Shown one piece after another: positions 16,475 through 23,373 of a stretch of DNA of 40,448 bases. The notes under the pieces were generated by a model. It saw only the letters and a list, made by a program, of their open reading frames with translations, was not told the origin of the DNA and did not search any database. Each line of letters starts with the position of its first letter. The first letter of the stretch is position 1. The stretch spans positions 1 to 40,448 of the forward strand of contig JACRDU010000072.1 in assembly GCA_016218495.1 (NCBI GenBank). The letters are read 5' to 3'. Both the position numbers and the translations under genes were made by a program. The DNA is from Elusimicrobiota bacterium (lineage in GTDB: Bacteria > Elusimicrobiota > Elusimicrobia > UBA1565).

Positions 16475-16930
16475 TCAACCGGAGCGGGGAGCGGCTGAGC
16501 GGGACGGCCAAAGAGGCGCCGGTCGCTCAGGTGGGAGGCGCTCGGTCGGCGAGGTCGGGGTGAGGGGAGGCGCTGGACCGATGCCGCGGCGGCCCGGTGT
16601 ATGAGGTTTCCTTGAGCGAGGCCAGCAGGGGCGCAGGGGGGGGGAGGACGCGGCACTTGGAATCTGGGAAAGGGCTTGAACAGGCGCGCCGATTCCGGGG
16701 GTGTTCGTCTTGAGGGCGGGAGCCGAATCGGCCTGCTGGATTTCGTGGTGCGGCGCGCCGTCGTCATGTCCGTGTCCGTGCGTCATGCCCCCATGTTCAT
16801 GGGAGTGGGCGTCGGCGATGGCGTGGGAGGCCGCATGCGCGAGCGCGCCGAACTGCGGACCGGTCAGGGCCAGTCCGAGAGCAAAAGCCGCGGCGAGAGG
16901 CGTTCGAATCGGACGGCGGGCCCTGAGCAC
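16475..16930 (-). CDS. Exported His-rich small protein at the head of the metal-efflux operon
   Basis: 151 residues from a GTG. A signal peptide (RTPLAAAFALGLALTGPQFG, about residues 9-28) is followed by a His cluster (HSHEHGGMTHGHGHDDGAPH, about residues 42-61). The rest is Pro/Ser/Arg-rich and could be unstructured. The His cluster suggests binding of Zn, Co, Ni or Cu in the periplasm, as a chaperone or buffer for the pump encoded 30 bases downstream. Small first genes of this kind occur in czc/cus-type operons, but I do not recognise a named family. An extended -10 (TGTTAGGAT) ends 6 bases before the GTG. The second half has unusual composition, so its exact 3' part is less certain. Confidence 0.6.
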   Translation of the reverse strand: MLRARRPIRTPLAAAFALGLALTGPQFGALAHAASHAIADAHSHEHGGMTHGHGHDDGAPHHEIQQADSAPALKTNTPGIGAPVQALSQIPSAASSPPLRPCWPRSRKPHTPGRRGIGPAPPLTPTSPTERLPPERPAPLWPSRSAAPRSG

Positions 16931-16936
16931 GCGGGA

Positions 16937-16945
16937 ATCCTAACA
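16937..16945 (-). promoter_or_regulatory. Extended -10 promoter (TGTTAGGAT), leaderless spacing
   Basis: TAGGAT preceded by TGT, 6 bases before the GTG of the His-rich gene. It overlaps the TAG stop codon of the upstream membrane-protein gene (16940-16942). It would drive the metal-efflux operon separately from the genes upstream. Confidence 0.5.
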
Positions 16946-17347
16946 GAAATGCAGCCCGCGCACCAGCACGTAGAGGCGTTCGAAAATGAGTGCCGCGCAC
17001 AGCCAGCCGGGGGCGAAATCGACCCGGATGAGGCCGTGGACGGCCCAGTTGGAACCGCCGTAATCCCATGGGCAGCGCCCCGTCAGACGGCGGAGGAGCA
17101 GGCCCGTCAGGTACTCGACGGCATAGATGCACAGCACATAGACGGCCCCGCGCCCCCACCAAGGCCAGGCCCCCACGGCCGGCCGGAGCAGGTCCAGGAA
17201 GGGCACGACCAGGGCGTAGATGGGGAACATCCAGACATAGCTCTGTCCCTTCAGCCTCCAGCCCTCGCGCACGGCGGGGGCCGTCGCCGCGGTGAAGGCC
17301 ACCTCGAGGGCCACTCCGACGCAGGCGATGATGAGGGCGGCGGTCAC
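16940..17347 (-). CDS. Small membrane protein, CmpB-like (putative ABC transporter permease family, PF06541)
   Basis: 135 residues from a GTG that overlaps the stop of the MEMO gene (GTGA). Three to four membrane helices are visible: VTAALIIACVGVALEVAFTA, SYVWMFPIYALVVPFLDLL, GAVYVLCIYAVEYLTGLLL and a last one near the C-terminus. The motif CPWDYGGSNWAVHGLIRVDF followed by APGWLCAALIFERLY resembles the family labelled putative ABC-transporter type IV or CmpB, whose function is not established. Coupling to a MEMO-family gene suggests co-expression. No partner ATPase is present. Confidence 0.7.
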   Translation of the reverse strand: MTAALIIACVGVALEVAFTAATAPAVREGWRLKGQSYVWMFPIYALVVPFLDLLRPAVGAWPWWGRGAVYVLCIYAVEYLTGLLLRRLTGRCPWDYGGSNWAVHGLIRVDFAPGWLCAALIFERLYVLVRGLHFC

Positions 17348-18570
17348 CCGAAAACCATGGATGCGAAGCTGACCGTGCCGCCCGCCGGGTCTTCGGCATG
17401 GCCCCAGTGCAGGAGGCGGCCCGAGGTCTTCGGGAACAGCGCCTTGTGCAGGCGCGAGAACGCGTAGAGGGCGCTGACCCCGCAGACGCGGCGGGCGTTG
17501 CCGTCCGCCTGGACCGAAGCGAGCCAGCCGGCGGGGTCCCGGGAGGACAGCAGGGCCAGCCCTTCCCGGTCCTGAGCCTCGACGCGGGCCAGCCACGGTC
17601 CGTCGACCGGCTTGTCGTCGCCGAAGCGCGGGCCGATGTGGGCCAGGTCGGCGCCGCATACGAGCAGGAGGCCGTCCTTGAGGGGTCCGAGGAGCTCGGC
17701 GAGCGCGTCCAGGGCCGACTCGGTCCGCGAGCCTGCGTCGGCACGGTCGAGGTCGCAGGAGGAGGCCAGGAGCGGCAGGATGGCCGTGCTGCCGCCGAGG
17801 CGGCGCCCGGCATACGCCAGCCATACGGCCTGGAACTCGGCCGAATGCTCGGAGCGGTGGACGAGCTCGTCGGCCCGGAGGTCGAAGGGCGCGGCCTCCT
17901 CCAGGTCCGCGGCCAGCCTTTCAGCCAGCGCCAGGGTCCCGAACGGGGTCTCGAAGCCCTTGGCCGCAAGGACCAAGGGCGTTCCCGGCGTGCGGTGGGC
18001 CACCCCTATGACGACGCAGAGGGGGGGCAGCGACGAACCCAGGAGGTCCCTGAACGCCCAGGCGTAGGCCGTCCCCCCGCGGTGGAAATCGATGTGGGGG
18101 GCAACTATCCCGGTCGGGCGGGCAGAGGAGCCGGGCGCGGGTGCGGGTCCGGGTCCGCCGGGACGCGTGAAGAACGCCCCCATCTCGGCCTCGAGCTCGC
18201 GCGGCTCCGCGGCATAGGAACGGCCGGCCAGCGCGGCGGGGCGTATGCGCGCCATTCGGAAGGCCGAGGCGGCGGCCCGGACCCGGCGGCGGAAACGCGG
18301 GGAGTCGAGCATCAGGGCCTCGTCGAGGCTCCGGGCGAAGGCCGCCACGCCGTCCGCGGACGCGGGGTGGCCGTGGCGGGCCAGGTCGGCCGCGACCTGG
18401 GCGGCGGTGCGCAGGCCGTCGAGGCGGGCGGCGACCTGCGCCTCGGCGGCGCTCAGCAGCACGAGCCTGTCGGTCCAGCCCTCCGGGTCGCGCAGGGCCA
18501 GCCAGGTGCGGCCGTCCTGGGCCAGCGGGAAGGCGTCGAGCGGGCGGAGCGCGGGCAGCTTCGCGGCCAC
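17344..18570 (-). CDS. MEMO-family protein (AmmeMemoRadiSam system protein B) with N-terminal extension
   Basis: 408 residues from a GTG. The C-terminal 290 residues carry the MEMO marks: GIVAPHIDFHRGG (about 154-166), HRSEHSAEFQAVWL (about 234-247), GADLAHIGPRFGD and RVCGVSALYAF. MEMO proteins share the fold of class III extradiol dioxygenases and sit in a conserved but poorly understood set with AMMECR1 and a radical-SAM enzyme. Neither partner is in this window. The first 100 residues resemble a small winged-helix PqqD-like domain (AQVAARLDGLRTAAQVAADL). A CATAAT box ends 6 bases before the GTG. The gene is divergent from mgtE with only 35 bases between start codons. Confidence 0.85.
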   Translation of the reverse strand: MAAKLPALRPLDAFPLAQDGRTWLALRDPEGWTDRLVLLSAAEAQVAARLDGLRTAAQVAADLARHGHPASADGVAAFARSLDEALMLDSPRFRRRVRAAASAFRMARIRPAALAGRSYAAEPRELEAEMGAFFTRPGGPGPAPAPGSSARPTGIVAPHIDFHRGGTAYAWAFRDLLGSSLPPLCVVIGVAHRTPGTPLVLAAKGFETPFGTLALAERLAADLEEAAPFDLRADELVHRSEHSAEFQAVWLAYAGRRLGGSTAILPLLASSCDLDRADAGSRTESALDALAELLGPLKDGLLLVCGADLAHIGPRFGDDKPVDGPWLARVEAQDREGLALLSSRDPAGWLASVQADGNARRVCGVSALYAFSRLHKALFPKTSGRLLHWGHAEDPAGGTVSFASMVFG

Positions 18571-18576
18571 GGGACG

Positions 18577-18582
18577 ATTATG
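18577..18582 (-). promoter_or_regulatory. -10 box CATAAT of the MEMO gene, leaderless spacing
   Basis: Six bases separate CATAAT from the GTG at 18570. Its -35 would have to lie at or inside the start of the divergent mgtE gene. Confidence 0.5.
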
Positions 18583-18593
18583 GCGTTTTTTCC

Positions 18594-18599
18594 TATGAT
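18594..18599 (+). promoter_or_regulatory. -10 box TATGAT of mgtE, leaderless spacing
   Basis: Six bases separate TATGAT from the ATG at 18606. No room exists for a Mg2+ riboswitch in the leader. Confidence 0.6.
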
Positions 18600-18605
18600 G
18601 TCGGC

Positions 18606-19973
18606 ATGCGGCTCATACAGATGTACCTCTCCGACCTCAAAGAGCTGCTCGCCGCCAAGGAGTTCGGCTCGGTCAAGACGGCGCTCAAGGAACTCAGCCC
18701 CGTCGACCTCGTCGACGGCTGGGGCCACTTCACGCGCGAGGAGCGCGGGGTGCTCTTCCGCCTGATGCCCCGACAGAGGGCCCTGCAGCTCTTCGAGGAG
18801 CTCGACCCTGTGCACGAGGAGGAGCTCTTGACCGCGCTGAAGGACCAGGACGTCGAGGACCTGGTGGCCGACCTCGACCCCGCCGAGACCGGGCGCCTGC
18901 TGCGAGAGCTCCCCAAGAAGACCGTCCGCCAGCTCGAGGCCATCGTCAAGAAGAGCTCGGCGGCCGGCCGCGCTGCGGAGGTGGCGTCCTACCCGGAGGA
19001 CTCGGTCGGCTCGCTGATGCGCACGCGCTACGTGACGCTGTCGGCGCGGCGGACCTGCCGCGAGGCCCTCTCGCGCATCTCGGTCTCGACGCGCCTGCGC
19101 TTCATCGAGAATACCTTCCTTGAGACCCTGTTCGTCCTCGACGAAGCGGAGCGCCTCGTCGGCACGGTGACCCTCAAGAAGCTGGTCGTGGCCCCCGCCG
19201 ATATGCCCGTCTCGGAGCTGATGGAGTCGAACCCGCGGCTGCTGCTGCCCGATGCGGACCAGGAGGAGGGCGCCAAGCTCTTTCAGCACTACCACCTTAG
19301 CTGCTGCGCCGTCGTGGACCGCGAGCGTCGCCTGCTCGGCGTCGTCATCGATCGCGATATGGACGAGGTGACGGCGGAAGAGACCGAGGAGGACATCGCG
19401 AAGATGGCCGGCACGCGGGCCGAGGATATGGACGCGACGACGGCCCTCGAATCGGCGCGCCTGAGGCTCCCCTGGCTGGCGGTGACCTGCGTCGGGCAGC
19501 TCCTCGTCTCTCTGGTCATCCACCGCTTCGAGGCGACGCTCTCGAAGCTGGTCGCGCTGGCCACCTTCATGCCGCTCATCGCCGCGATGGGCGGCAACGT
19601 GGGCTCGCAGTCGGCCATCATGGTCGTGCGCTCGCTGGCCGCCGGGGCGCTGGGCCCGAAGGACCGCGCGCGCACGGTGCTGCGCGACCTGCGCGTGGGG
19701 GGGCTCCTGGGTCTGCTCTACAGTGCGGCGATGGTCCTGGCCGCGCACGCCTTCTACGGGAACCGCTTCGGGTGGGACTTCTCGTGGGTCATCGGCCTGG
19801 GCACCCTGACGTCGATGACCATCGCGGCGACGCTGGGGGCCTTCGTGCCGTTCCTCTTCGAGAAGCTTGGCATCGACCCGGCCACCGCGACTGGGCCTCT
19901 GGTGACGACCCTGACCGACCTCATCAGCACGGCCAGCTATCTCGGCTTCGCGACCCTGCTGCTGATGCGCTAG
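18606..19973 (+). CDS. mgtE: Magnesium transporter MgtE
   Basis: 455 residues, full length. Order: an N-terminal superhelical MgtE_N domain (about 10-125) with acidic LDPVHEEELLTAL repeats, two CBS domains (about 130-255) that sense Mg2+ in the cytoplasm, a plug helix, then five membrane helices from about 285. Pore signatures PLIAAMGGNVGSQSAI and DPATATGPLVTTLTDLI are intact. It is a Mg2+ channel that closes when cytoplasmic Mg2+ is high. In some bacteria mgtE lies behind an M-box riboswitch. Here the start codon is only 7 bases from the -10 box, so any control must be at initiation or on the protein. Confidence 0.95.
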   Translation: MRLIQMYLSDLKELLAAKEFGSVKTALKELSPVDLVDGWGHFTREERGVLFRLMPRQRALQLFEELDPVHEEELLTALKDQDVEDLVADLDPAETGRLLRELPKKTVRQLEAIVKKSSAAGRAAEVASYPEDSVGSLMRTRYVTLSARRTCREALSRISVSTRLRFIENTFLETLFVLDEAERLVGTVTLKKLVVAPADMPVSELMESNPRLLLPDADQEEGAKLFQHYHLSCCAVVDRERRLLGVVIDRDMDEVTAEETEEDIAKMAGTRAEDMDATTALESARLRLPWLAVTCVGQLLVSLVIHRFEATLSKLVALATFMPLIAAMGGNVGSQSAIMVVRSLAAGALGPKDRARTVLRDLRVGGLLGLLYSAAMVLAAHAFYGNRFGWDFSWVIGLGTLTSMTIAATLGAFVPFLFEKLGIDPATATGPLVTTLTDLISTASYLGFATLLLMR

Positions 19974-19977
19974 GCGC

Positions 19978-20403
19978 TCAGGCGGCGCCGCAGCACTTCT
20001 TGTACTTCTTGCCGGACTTGCAGGGGCAGGCGTCGTTGCGGCCGACCTCGGGGTCCGTCTTCACGAAGGTGCCGGGCTTCTGTTCGGCGGACGCGGCGGA
20101 GGCGTTGAACTTCCCCGCAATGATGTCCTTCTGGTGCTTGTCGACCCAGGCCTTCACGGCGGCCTGGTCCTTGACGTTGACGCCGTCCTTCTGCATCGCG
20201 ACGGCGACGGCCTTCATCTGGGCCAGGAAGGCGGGGTTCTTCCAGTAGCGGAAGAACTTGCCCATCATCCCCGACTTCTCGAGTTCCTTCAGGTCGGGCG
20301 TGCCGCCGCCGAGCAGGGCGGCTTCGGCGGCCTTCTGAGCGTCATCGCTCTTGGGCGCGCCGGTGAGCTTCTCTTTGATCTTGGCGAAAGGGTTCCAGGA
20401 CAT
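19978..20403 (-). CDS. SEC-C motif protein
   Basis: 141 residues. A mostly helical, Lys/Ala-rich body ends in a SEC-C zinc motif, GRNDACPCKSGKKYKKCCG, very close to that at the SecA C-terminus, which binds zinc and SecB. The N-terminus (MSWNPFAKIKEKL) is amphipathic. The middle contains KELEKSGMMGKFFRYWKNP. Free-standing SEC-C proteins are widespread and may bind ribosomes or SecB-like chaperones; the role here is unknown. The start was chosen because TGCTACCCT ends 6 bases before this ATG. A longer frame upstream has no support. It is divergent from the toxin-antitoxin pair. Confidence 0.8.
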   Translation of the reverse strand: MSWNPFAKIKEKLTGAPKSDDAQKAAEAALLGGGTPDLKELEKSGMMGKFFRYWKNPAFLAQMKAVAVAMQKDGVNVKDQAAVKAWVDKHQKDIIAGKFNASAASAEQKPGTFVKTDPEVGRNDACPCKSGKKYKKCCGAA

Positions 20404-20409
20404 GGTCAA

Positions 20410-20418
20410 AGGGTAGCA
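20410..20418 (-). promoter_or_regulatory. Extended -10 promoter (TGCTACCCT), leaderless spacing
   Basis: TACCCT with upstream TGC, 6 bases before the ATG of the SEC-C gene. Confidence 0.45.
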
Positions 20419-20461
20419 AACTGAACGGGGACTAAAGGCGGGCGGGGCTCGATGCGTCGTG

Positions 20462-20507
20462 AAGTGGGAAATCCCACCTTGACAAAAATCCCACTTTCGT
20501 CTATACT
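20462..20507 (+). promoter_or_regulatory. Toxin-antitoxin promoter with operator repeats
   Basis: This is the strongest sigma70 promoter seen: TTGACA (20479-20484), 17-base spacer, TATACT (20502-20507), then 5 bases to the ATG. A palindrome GTGGGA-AA-TCCCAC (20464-20477) abuts the -35. AAATCCCAC occurs twice as a direct repeat (20469 and 20486), 17 bp apart, the second copy inside the -35/-10 spacer. AAGTGGGA and TCCCACTT also form an outer inverted repeat. The placement fits repression by the antitoxin or the toxin-antitoxin complex. Confidence 0.75.
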
Positions 20508-20512
20508 GGGGT

Positions 20513-20815
20513 ATGCCCGGAGAGAGCATCGTGCGCGACGGCGCGTTCGCGGAGGTCGCCGACGTCCGGGCGGACAGCAAGAAGCGCATCGTCCTGAAGC
20601 GGGTGCGCAACCCGGGGAAGGCCTACCGCATCTACCAGAATGCGCTCGGGCAGATCCTGCTGGACCCTTTGGTCACAATCCCGGCGGCCGAGGCGTGGCT
20701 CTACAAGAATGCGAACGCCTTGGACTCGGTCCGGCGGGGCCTCCAGGACTCCGCGGACGGGAAGCTTGTGAAGAAGCCCAGTCTGGCGAAATACTCCGAC
20801 GACGACGCGGGGTAG
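20513..20815 (+). CDS. Antitoxin, AbrB/SpoVT-like
   Basis: 100 residues. The N-terminal half (VRADSKKRIVLKRV, then YRIYQNALGQILLDP) looks like a swapped-hairpin AbrB DNA-binding domain, whose usual pattern is VDSKGRI-L-P followed by G-I-L-P. The C-terminal part (ALDSVRRGLQDSADGKLVK and KYSDDD) is the extended segment that commonly wraps the toxin in RelB/Phd-type antitoxins. It lies 3 bases before the toxin gene and directly downstream of a consensus promoter with GTGGGA operator repeats, which it probably binds. The family is assigned by pattern only. Confidence 0.75.
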   Translation: MPGESIVRDGAFAEVADVRADSKKRIVLKRVRNPGKAYRIYQNALGQILLDPLVTIPAAEAWLYKNANALDSVRRGLQDSADGKLVKKPSLAKYSDDDAG

Positions 20816-20818
20816 CCG

Positions 20819-21115
20819 TTGCGCTTCGAGCTCGTATACACCGAAACGGCCGGTCTGCAGCGGGACGCGCTGGAGAAGAGCGCGAACCTAGCCAAACGTT
20901 GGAAGGCCGTCCGAAAGACCCTGGCCCTGATGGAGAAGGACCTCCGTCATCCGGGTCTGAGCACGCACAAGTTCGATTCCCTGACCGGCCCGAGGGGGGA
21001 GGACGTCTTCGAGGCCTACGCGGAGAACAAGACCCCCGCCGCCTACCGCGTCTTCTGGCACTACGGCCCGAAGAAGGGTCAGATCACCATCGTCGCGATT
21101 ACCGCCCATCCTTGA
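20819..21115 (+). CDS. RelE/ParE-family toxin
   Basis: 98 residues from a TTG, 3 bases after the antitoxin stop. The C-terminal strands (AYRVFWHYGPKKGQITIVAI) and the preceding KFDSLTGPRGEDVFEAYAEN match the RelE/ParE fold, a small ribonuclease or gyrase inhibitor. The N-terminus starts with a beta strand (RFELVYTETA) and continues with two basic helices. It would be neutralised by the upstream antitoxin. The weak TTG start and close coupling would keep toxin below antitoxin. I cannot tell mRNA cleavage from gyrase inhibition by sequence alone. A 15-bp inverted repeat (21116-21130) follows the stop. Confidence 0.8.
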   Translation: MRFELVYTETAGLQRDALEKSANLAKRWKAVRKTLALMEKDLRHPGLSTHKFDSLTGPRGEDVFEAYAENKTPAAYRVFWHYGPKKGQITIVAITAHP

Positions 21116-21130
21116 GCTGAAGCCTTCAGC
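21116..21130. repeat. Short inverted repeat between toxin and tRNA
   Basis: GCTGAAG-C-CTTCAGC lies directly after the toxin stop and 9 bases from the 3' end of the convergent tRNA gene. It may help end transcription from both sides. No T-run is present. Confidence 0.35.
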
Positions 21131-21139
21131 GTAGAAATC

Positions 21140-21229
21140 TGGCGGAAGGGGTGGGATTCGAACCCACGAGGGACTTTCATCCCTGACGCTTTTCGAGAGC
21201 GTTCGTTTCAACCGCTCACGCACCCTTCC
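21140..21229 (-). tRNA. serU-like: tRNA-Ser (anticodon CGA)
   Basis: 90 bases on the minus strand. Acceptor stem GGAAGGG pairs with CCCTTCC. The discriminator base is G and CCA is encoded. The anticodon stem ACGCT/AGCGT holds loop CTCGAAA, giving anticodon CGA for the serine codon UCG. The T arm contains GGTTCGAATCC, and a long variable arm of the serine type is present. UCG-reading tRNA fits a high-GC genome. A TTGAAC-17-TATAAT promoter stands immediately upstream. Confidence 0.95.
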
Positions 21230-21238
21230 TTCTCGGGG

Positions 21239-21267
21239 ATTATACCTTCCCCCGGGGGGCCGTTCAA
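21239..21267 (-). promoter_or_regulatory. tRNA-Ser promoter TTGAAC-17-TATAAT
   Basis: The -10 is TATAAT (21239-21244), the spacer is 17 bases and the -35 is TTGAAC (21262-21267). The -10 ends 9 bases before the mature tRNA 5' end, so the primary transcript has only about 2-3 extra bases. Confidence 0.75.
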
Positions 21268-21299
21268 TTCGGACGACATCCGGGCCCGGGTTATTGTTC

Positions 21300-21305
21300 T
21301 AGAAT
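21300..21305 (+). promoter_or_regulatory. -10 box TAGAAT of the metallopeptidase gene
   Basis: TAGAAT ends 16 bases before the ATG at 21322. The predicted leader is about 10 bases and includes GGGGGA, a possible weak Shine-Dalgarno. Confidence 0.4.
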
Positions 21306-21321
21306 CCGGGCCGGGGGACAC

Positions 21322-23373
21322 ATGAAAACACCTTTCCGTTTGGCTCTGGCGGCGTGCCTTGCGGCGGGGGTCTCCCTGCCTTCCTGGTCGGCCCCGTCCG
21401 ATGCGTCCCCGGCCCTATTGGACGCCCTGCGCGCGGACCATCCCGGACAGGACGCCCGCCTCGAGCGTGGCCTGCGCCAGGCCGCCGCGTTCTGGCGGGC
21501 GGAAGACGGGGACGCCGAGGCCTTCGCGGCCTTCGTGCGCGCCAACTTCGCCCCCGAGGGCCCCGCGCTCGACGCCCTGTTCGAGCGCTTCGAGCGCGTC
21601 TTCGAGCAGGTGGACGGGCACATGGCCCAGATGGGCCTGGAGTTGCGCCGCCAGGCCGACCTCGACATCGGGCCGGTCATCCCCTTAGACGAGGCCTTCG
21701 CCGCCTACGAGCCCTCGGCCCACCTCAACGACGACTTCTTCAAGAACAAGATAGCCTTCACCGTCCTGCTCAACTTCCCGCTGACGACCCTGGCGGAGCG
21801 CCTGCAGCACGGAGGGGGGTGGTCGCGGCGCCGGTGGGCCGAGGCCCGTCTGGCCGCGCGCTTCGGCAAGCGCGTCCCCGCCGAGGTCCGCCAGGCCGAG
21901 GCGGCCGCCGTCTCGGAGGCCGAGGTCTACATCGCCGGCTACAACATCTGGATGCACCATGTCCTCGACGGAGCAGGCGACCGGCTGTTCCCGCCCAAGC
22001 TGCGCCTGCTCTCGCATTGGAACCTGCGCGACGAGATCAAGGCCGCCTACAGCGAGCCGGGGACCGCCCTCCCCAAGCAGCGGGCCATCGCCGCGGTCTT
22101 GGGCCGCATCGTCGACCAGACCATCCCGGCCGCCGTGGTCGACAACCCCGGCGTCGACTGGGACCCGGTGAGCAACGAGGTCAGACCGGCCGCGGTCATC
22201 GACGGCGACGCCAAGGCCGGGCCCGCCCCTTCAGGGCGCGAGCCGGACACCCGCTACGAGAGGCTGCTCGGGATCTTCCGCTCTGAGACGAAGCTCGACC
22301 CTTACTCGCCCGCCGCGCCGACCCTCATCGCCCGCCGCTTCGACGAGAACCGCGAGATCCCGGAGGCGCGCGTCCAGGCGATGCTCGAGGCCGTCCTCTC
22401 CAGCCCGCTGGTCGCGAAGACGGCCAGGCTCATCGGCGCGCGCCTGGGACGGCCACTCGAACCGTTCGACATCTGGTACAACGGCTTCCGCGACCGGGGC
22501 AGCTCCACCGAGGCCCAGCTCGACGAGCTCGTCGCCAAGCGTTATCCCAGCGCCGAGGCCTTCAAGAACGACATGCCGAACCTGCTCGCGCAGATGGGCT
22601 TCAGCCCCGAGCGGGCCCGGATGCTGGCCGACAACATCGTCGTGGACCCGGCGCGCGGCTCGGGGCATGCCTGGGGCCCCTCGATGCGCTCGGAGAAGCC
22701 CCATCTGCGCACCCGCGTCGAGGCGGGGGGGATGAACTACAAGGGCTTCAACATCGCCGTCCACGAGATGGGCCACAACGTCGAGCAGACCTTCTCGCTC
22801 AACCAAGTGGACCACACTTTGCTCGGCGGCGTTCCCAACACGGCCTTCACCGAAGCGCTGGCCTTCGTCTTCCAGGGGCACGACCTCGAGCTCCTGGGGC
22901 TCTCCCGGCCGGACGCCAAATCGGCGGCGCTCAAGGCCCTCAACGACTTCTGGGCCACCTATGAGATAGCGGGCGTGGCCCTGGTGGACATGGGGGTCTG
23001 GCACTGGATGTACGCCCATCCCGCCGCCACCCCCGCCCAGCTGCGCGAGGCGACCCTCGCCATCGCCAAGGACGTCTGGAACCGCTACTACGCCCCGGTG
23101 CTCGGGAAGAGGGATTCCACCCTGCTGGCGGTGTATTCCCACATGATCAACAGCGTGCTCTATCTGCCCGACTACCCCATCGGCCATATGATCGCCTTCC
23201 AGGTGGAAGAGAAGATGGGGGACATCAAGAAGATCGGGCCGGAATTCGAAAGGATGGCGACCTTCGGCAGCCTGGCGCCGGATTTGTGGATGAAGAACGC
23301 CACCGGCGCTCCCGTCGGGCCGGAGGCCCTGCTCGCGGCGGCGAAGAAGGCCTTGGGCGAGGTCAAGCCCTGA
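21322..23373 (+). CDS. Secreted zinc metallopeptidase (gluzincin type, HEMGH)
   Basis: 683 residues with a signal peptide (MKTPFRLALAACLAAGVSLP and on to SWSA). The zinc site is HEMGH (H481, E482, H485) with a probable third ligand, Glu511, in NTAFTEALAF 26 residues later. This arrangement is found in M3/M2-like gluzincin peptidases. The long helical N-terminal part (30-440) would form the channel lobe, as in oligopeptidases. It is probably a periplasmic or extracellular peptidase acting on peptides. I could not match it to a named subfamily. Its stop overlaps the likely start of the next membrane-protein gene, so the two are probably co-transcribed, and the OPT peptide transporter lies just beyond on the other strand. 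Confidence 0.82.
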   Translation: MKTPFRLALAACLAAGVSLPSWSAPSDASPALLDALRADHPGQDARLERGLRQAAAFWRAEDGDAEAFAAFVRANFAPEGPALDALFERFERVFEQVDGHMAQMGLELRRQADLDIGPVIPLDEAFAAYEPSAHLNDDFFKNKIAFTVLLNFPLTTLAERLQHGGGWSRRRWAEARLAARFGKRVPAEVRQAEAAAVSEAEVYIAGYNIWMHHVLDGAGDRLFPPKLRLLSHWNLRDEIKAAYSEPGTALPKQRAIAAVLGRIVDQTIPAAVVDNPGVDWDPVSNEVRPAAVIDGDAKAGPAPSGREPDTRYERLLGIFRSETKLDPYSPAAPTLIARRFDENREIPEARVQAMLEAVLSSPLVAKTARLIGARLGRPLEPFDIWYNGFRDRGSSTEAQLDELVAKRYPSAEAFKNDMPNLLAQMGFSPERARMLADNIVVDPARGSGHAWGPSMRSEKPHLRTRVEAGGMNYKGFNIAVHEMGHNVEQTFSLNQVDHTLLGGVPNTAFTEALAFVFQGHDLELLGLSRPDAKSAALKALNDFWATYEIAGVALVDMGVWHWMYAHPAATPAQLREATLAIAKDVWNRYYAPVLGKRDSTLLAVYSHMINSVLYLPDYPIGHMIAFQVEEKMGDIKKIGPEFERMATFGSLAPDLWMKNATGAPVGPEALLAAAKKALGEVKP

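Noticed and set aside
18571-18605. Possible M-box riboswitch before mgtE
   Set aside because: Only 35 bases separate the divergent start codons, far too short for an M-box.
20401-20610. Longer N-terminus for the SEC-C protein (start at 20610)
   Set aside because: The extension crosses the toxin-antitoxin promoter and has no protein-like pattern; the start at 20403 has a -10 box 6 bases upstream.
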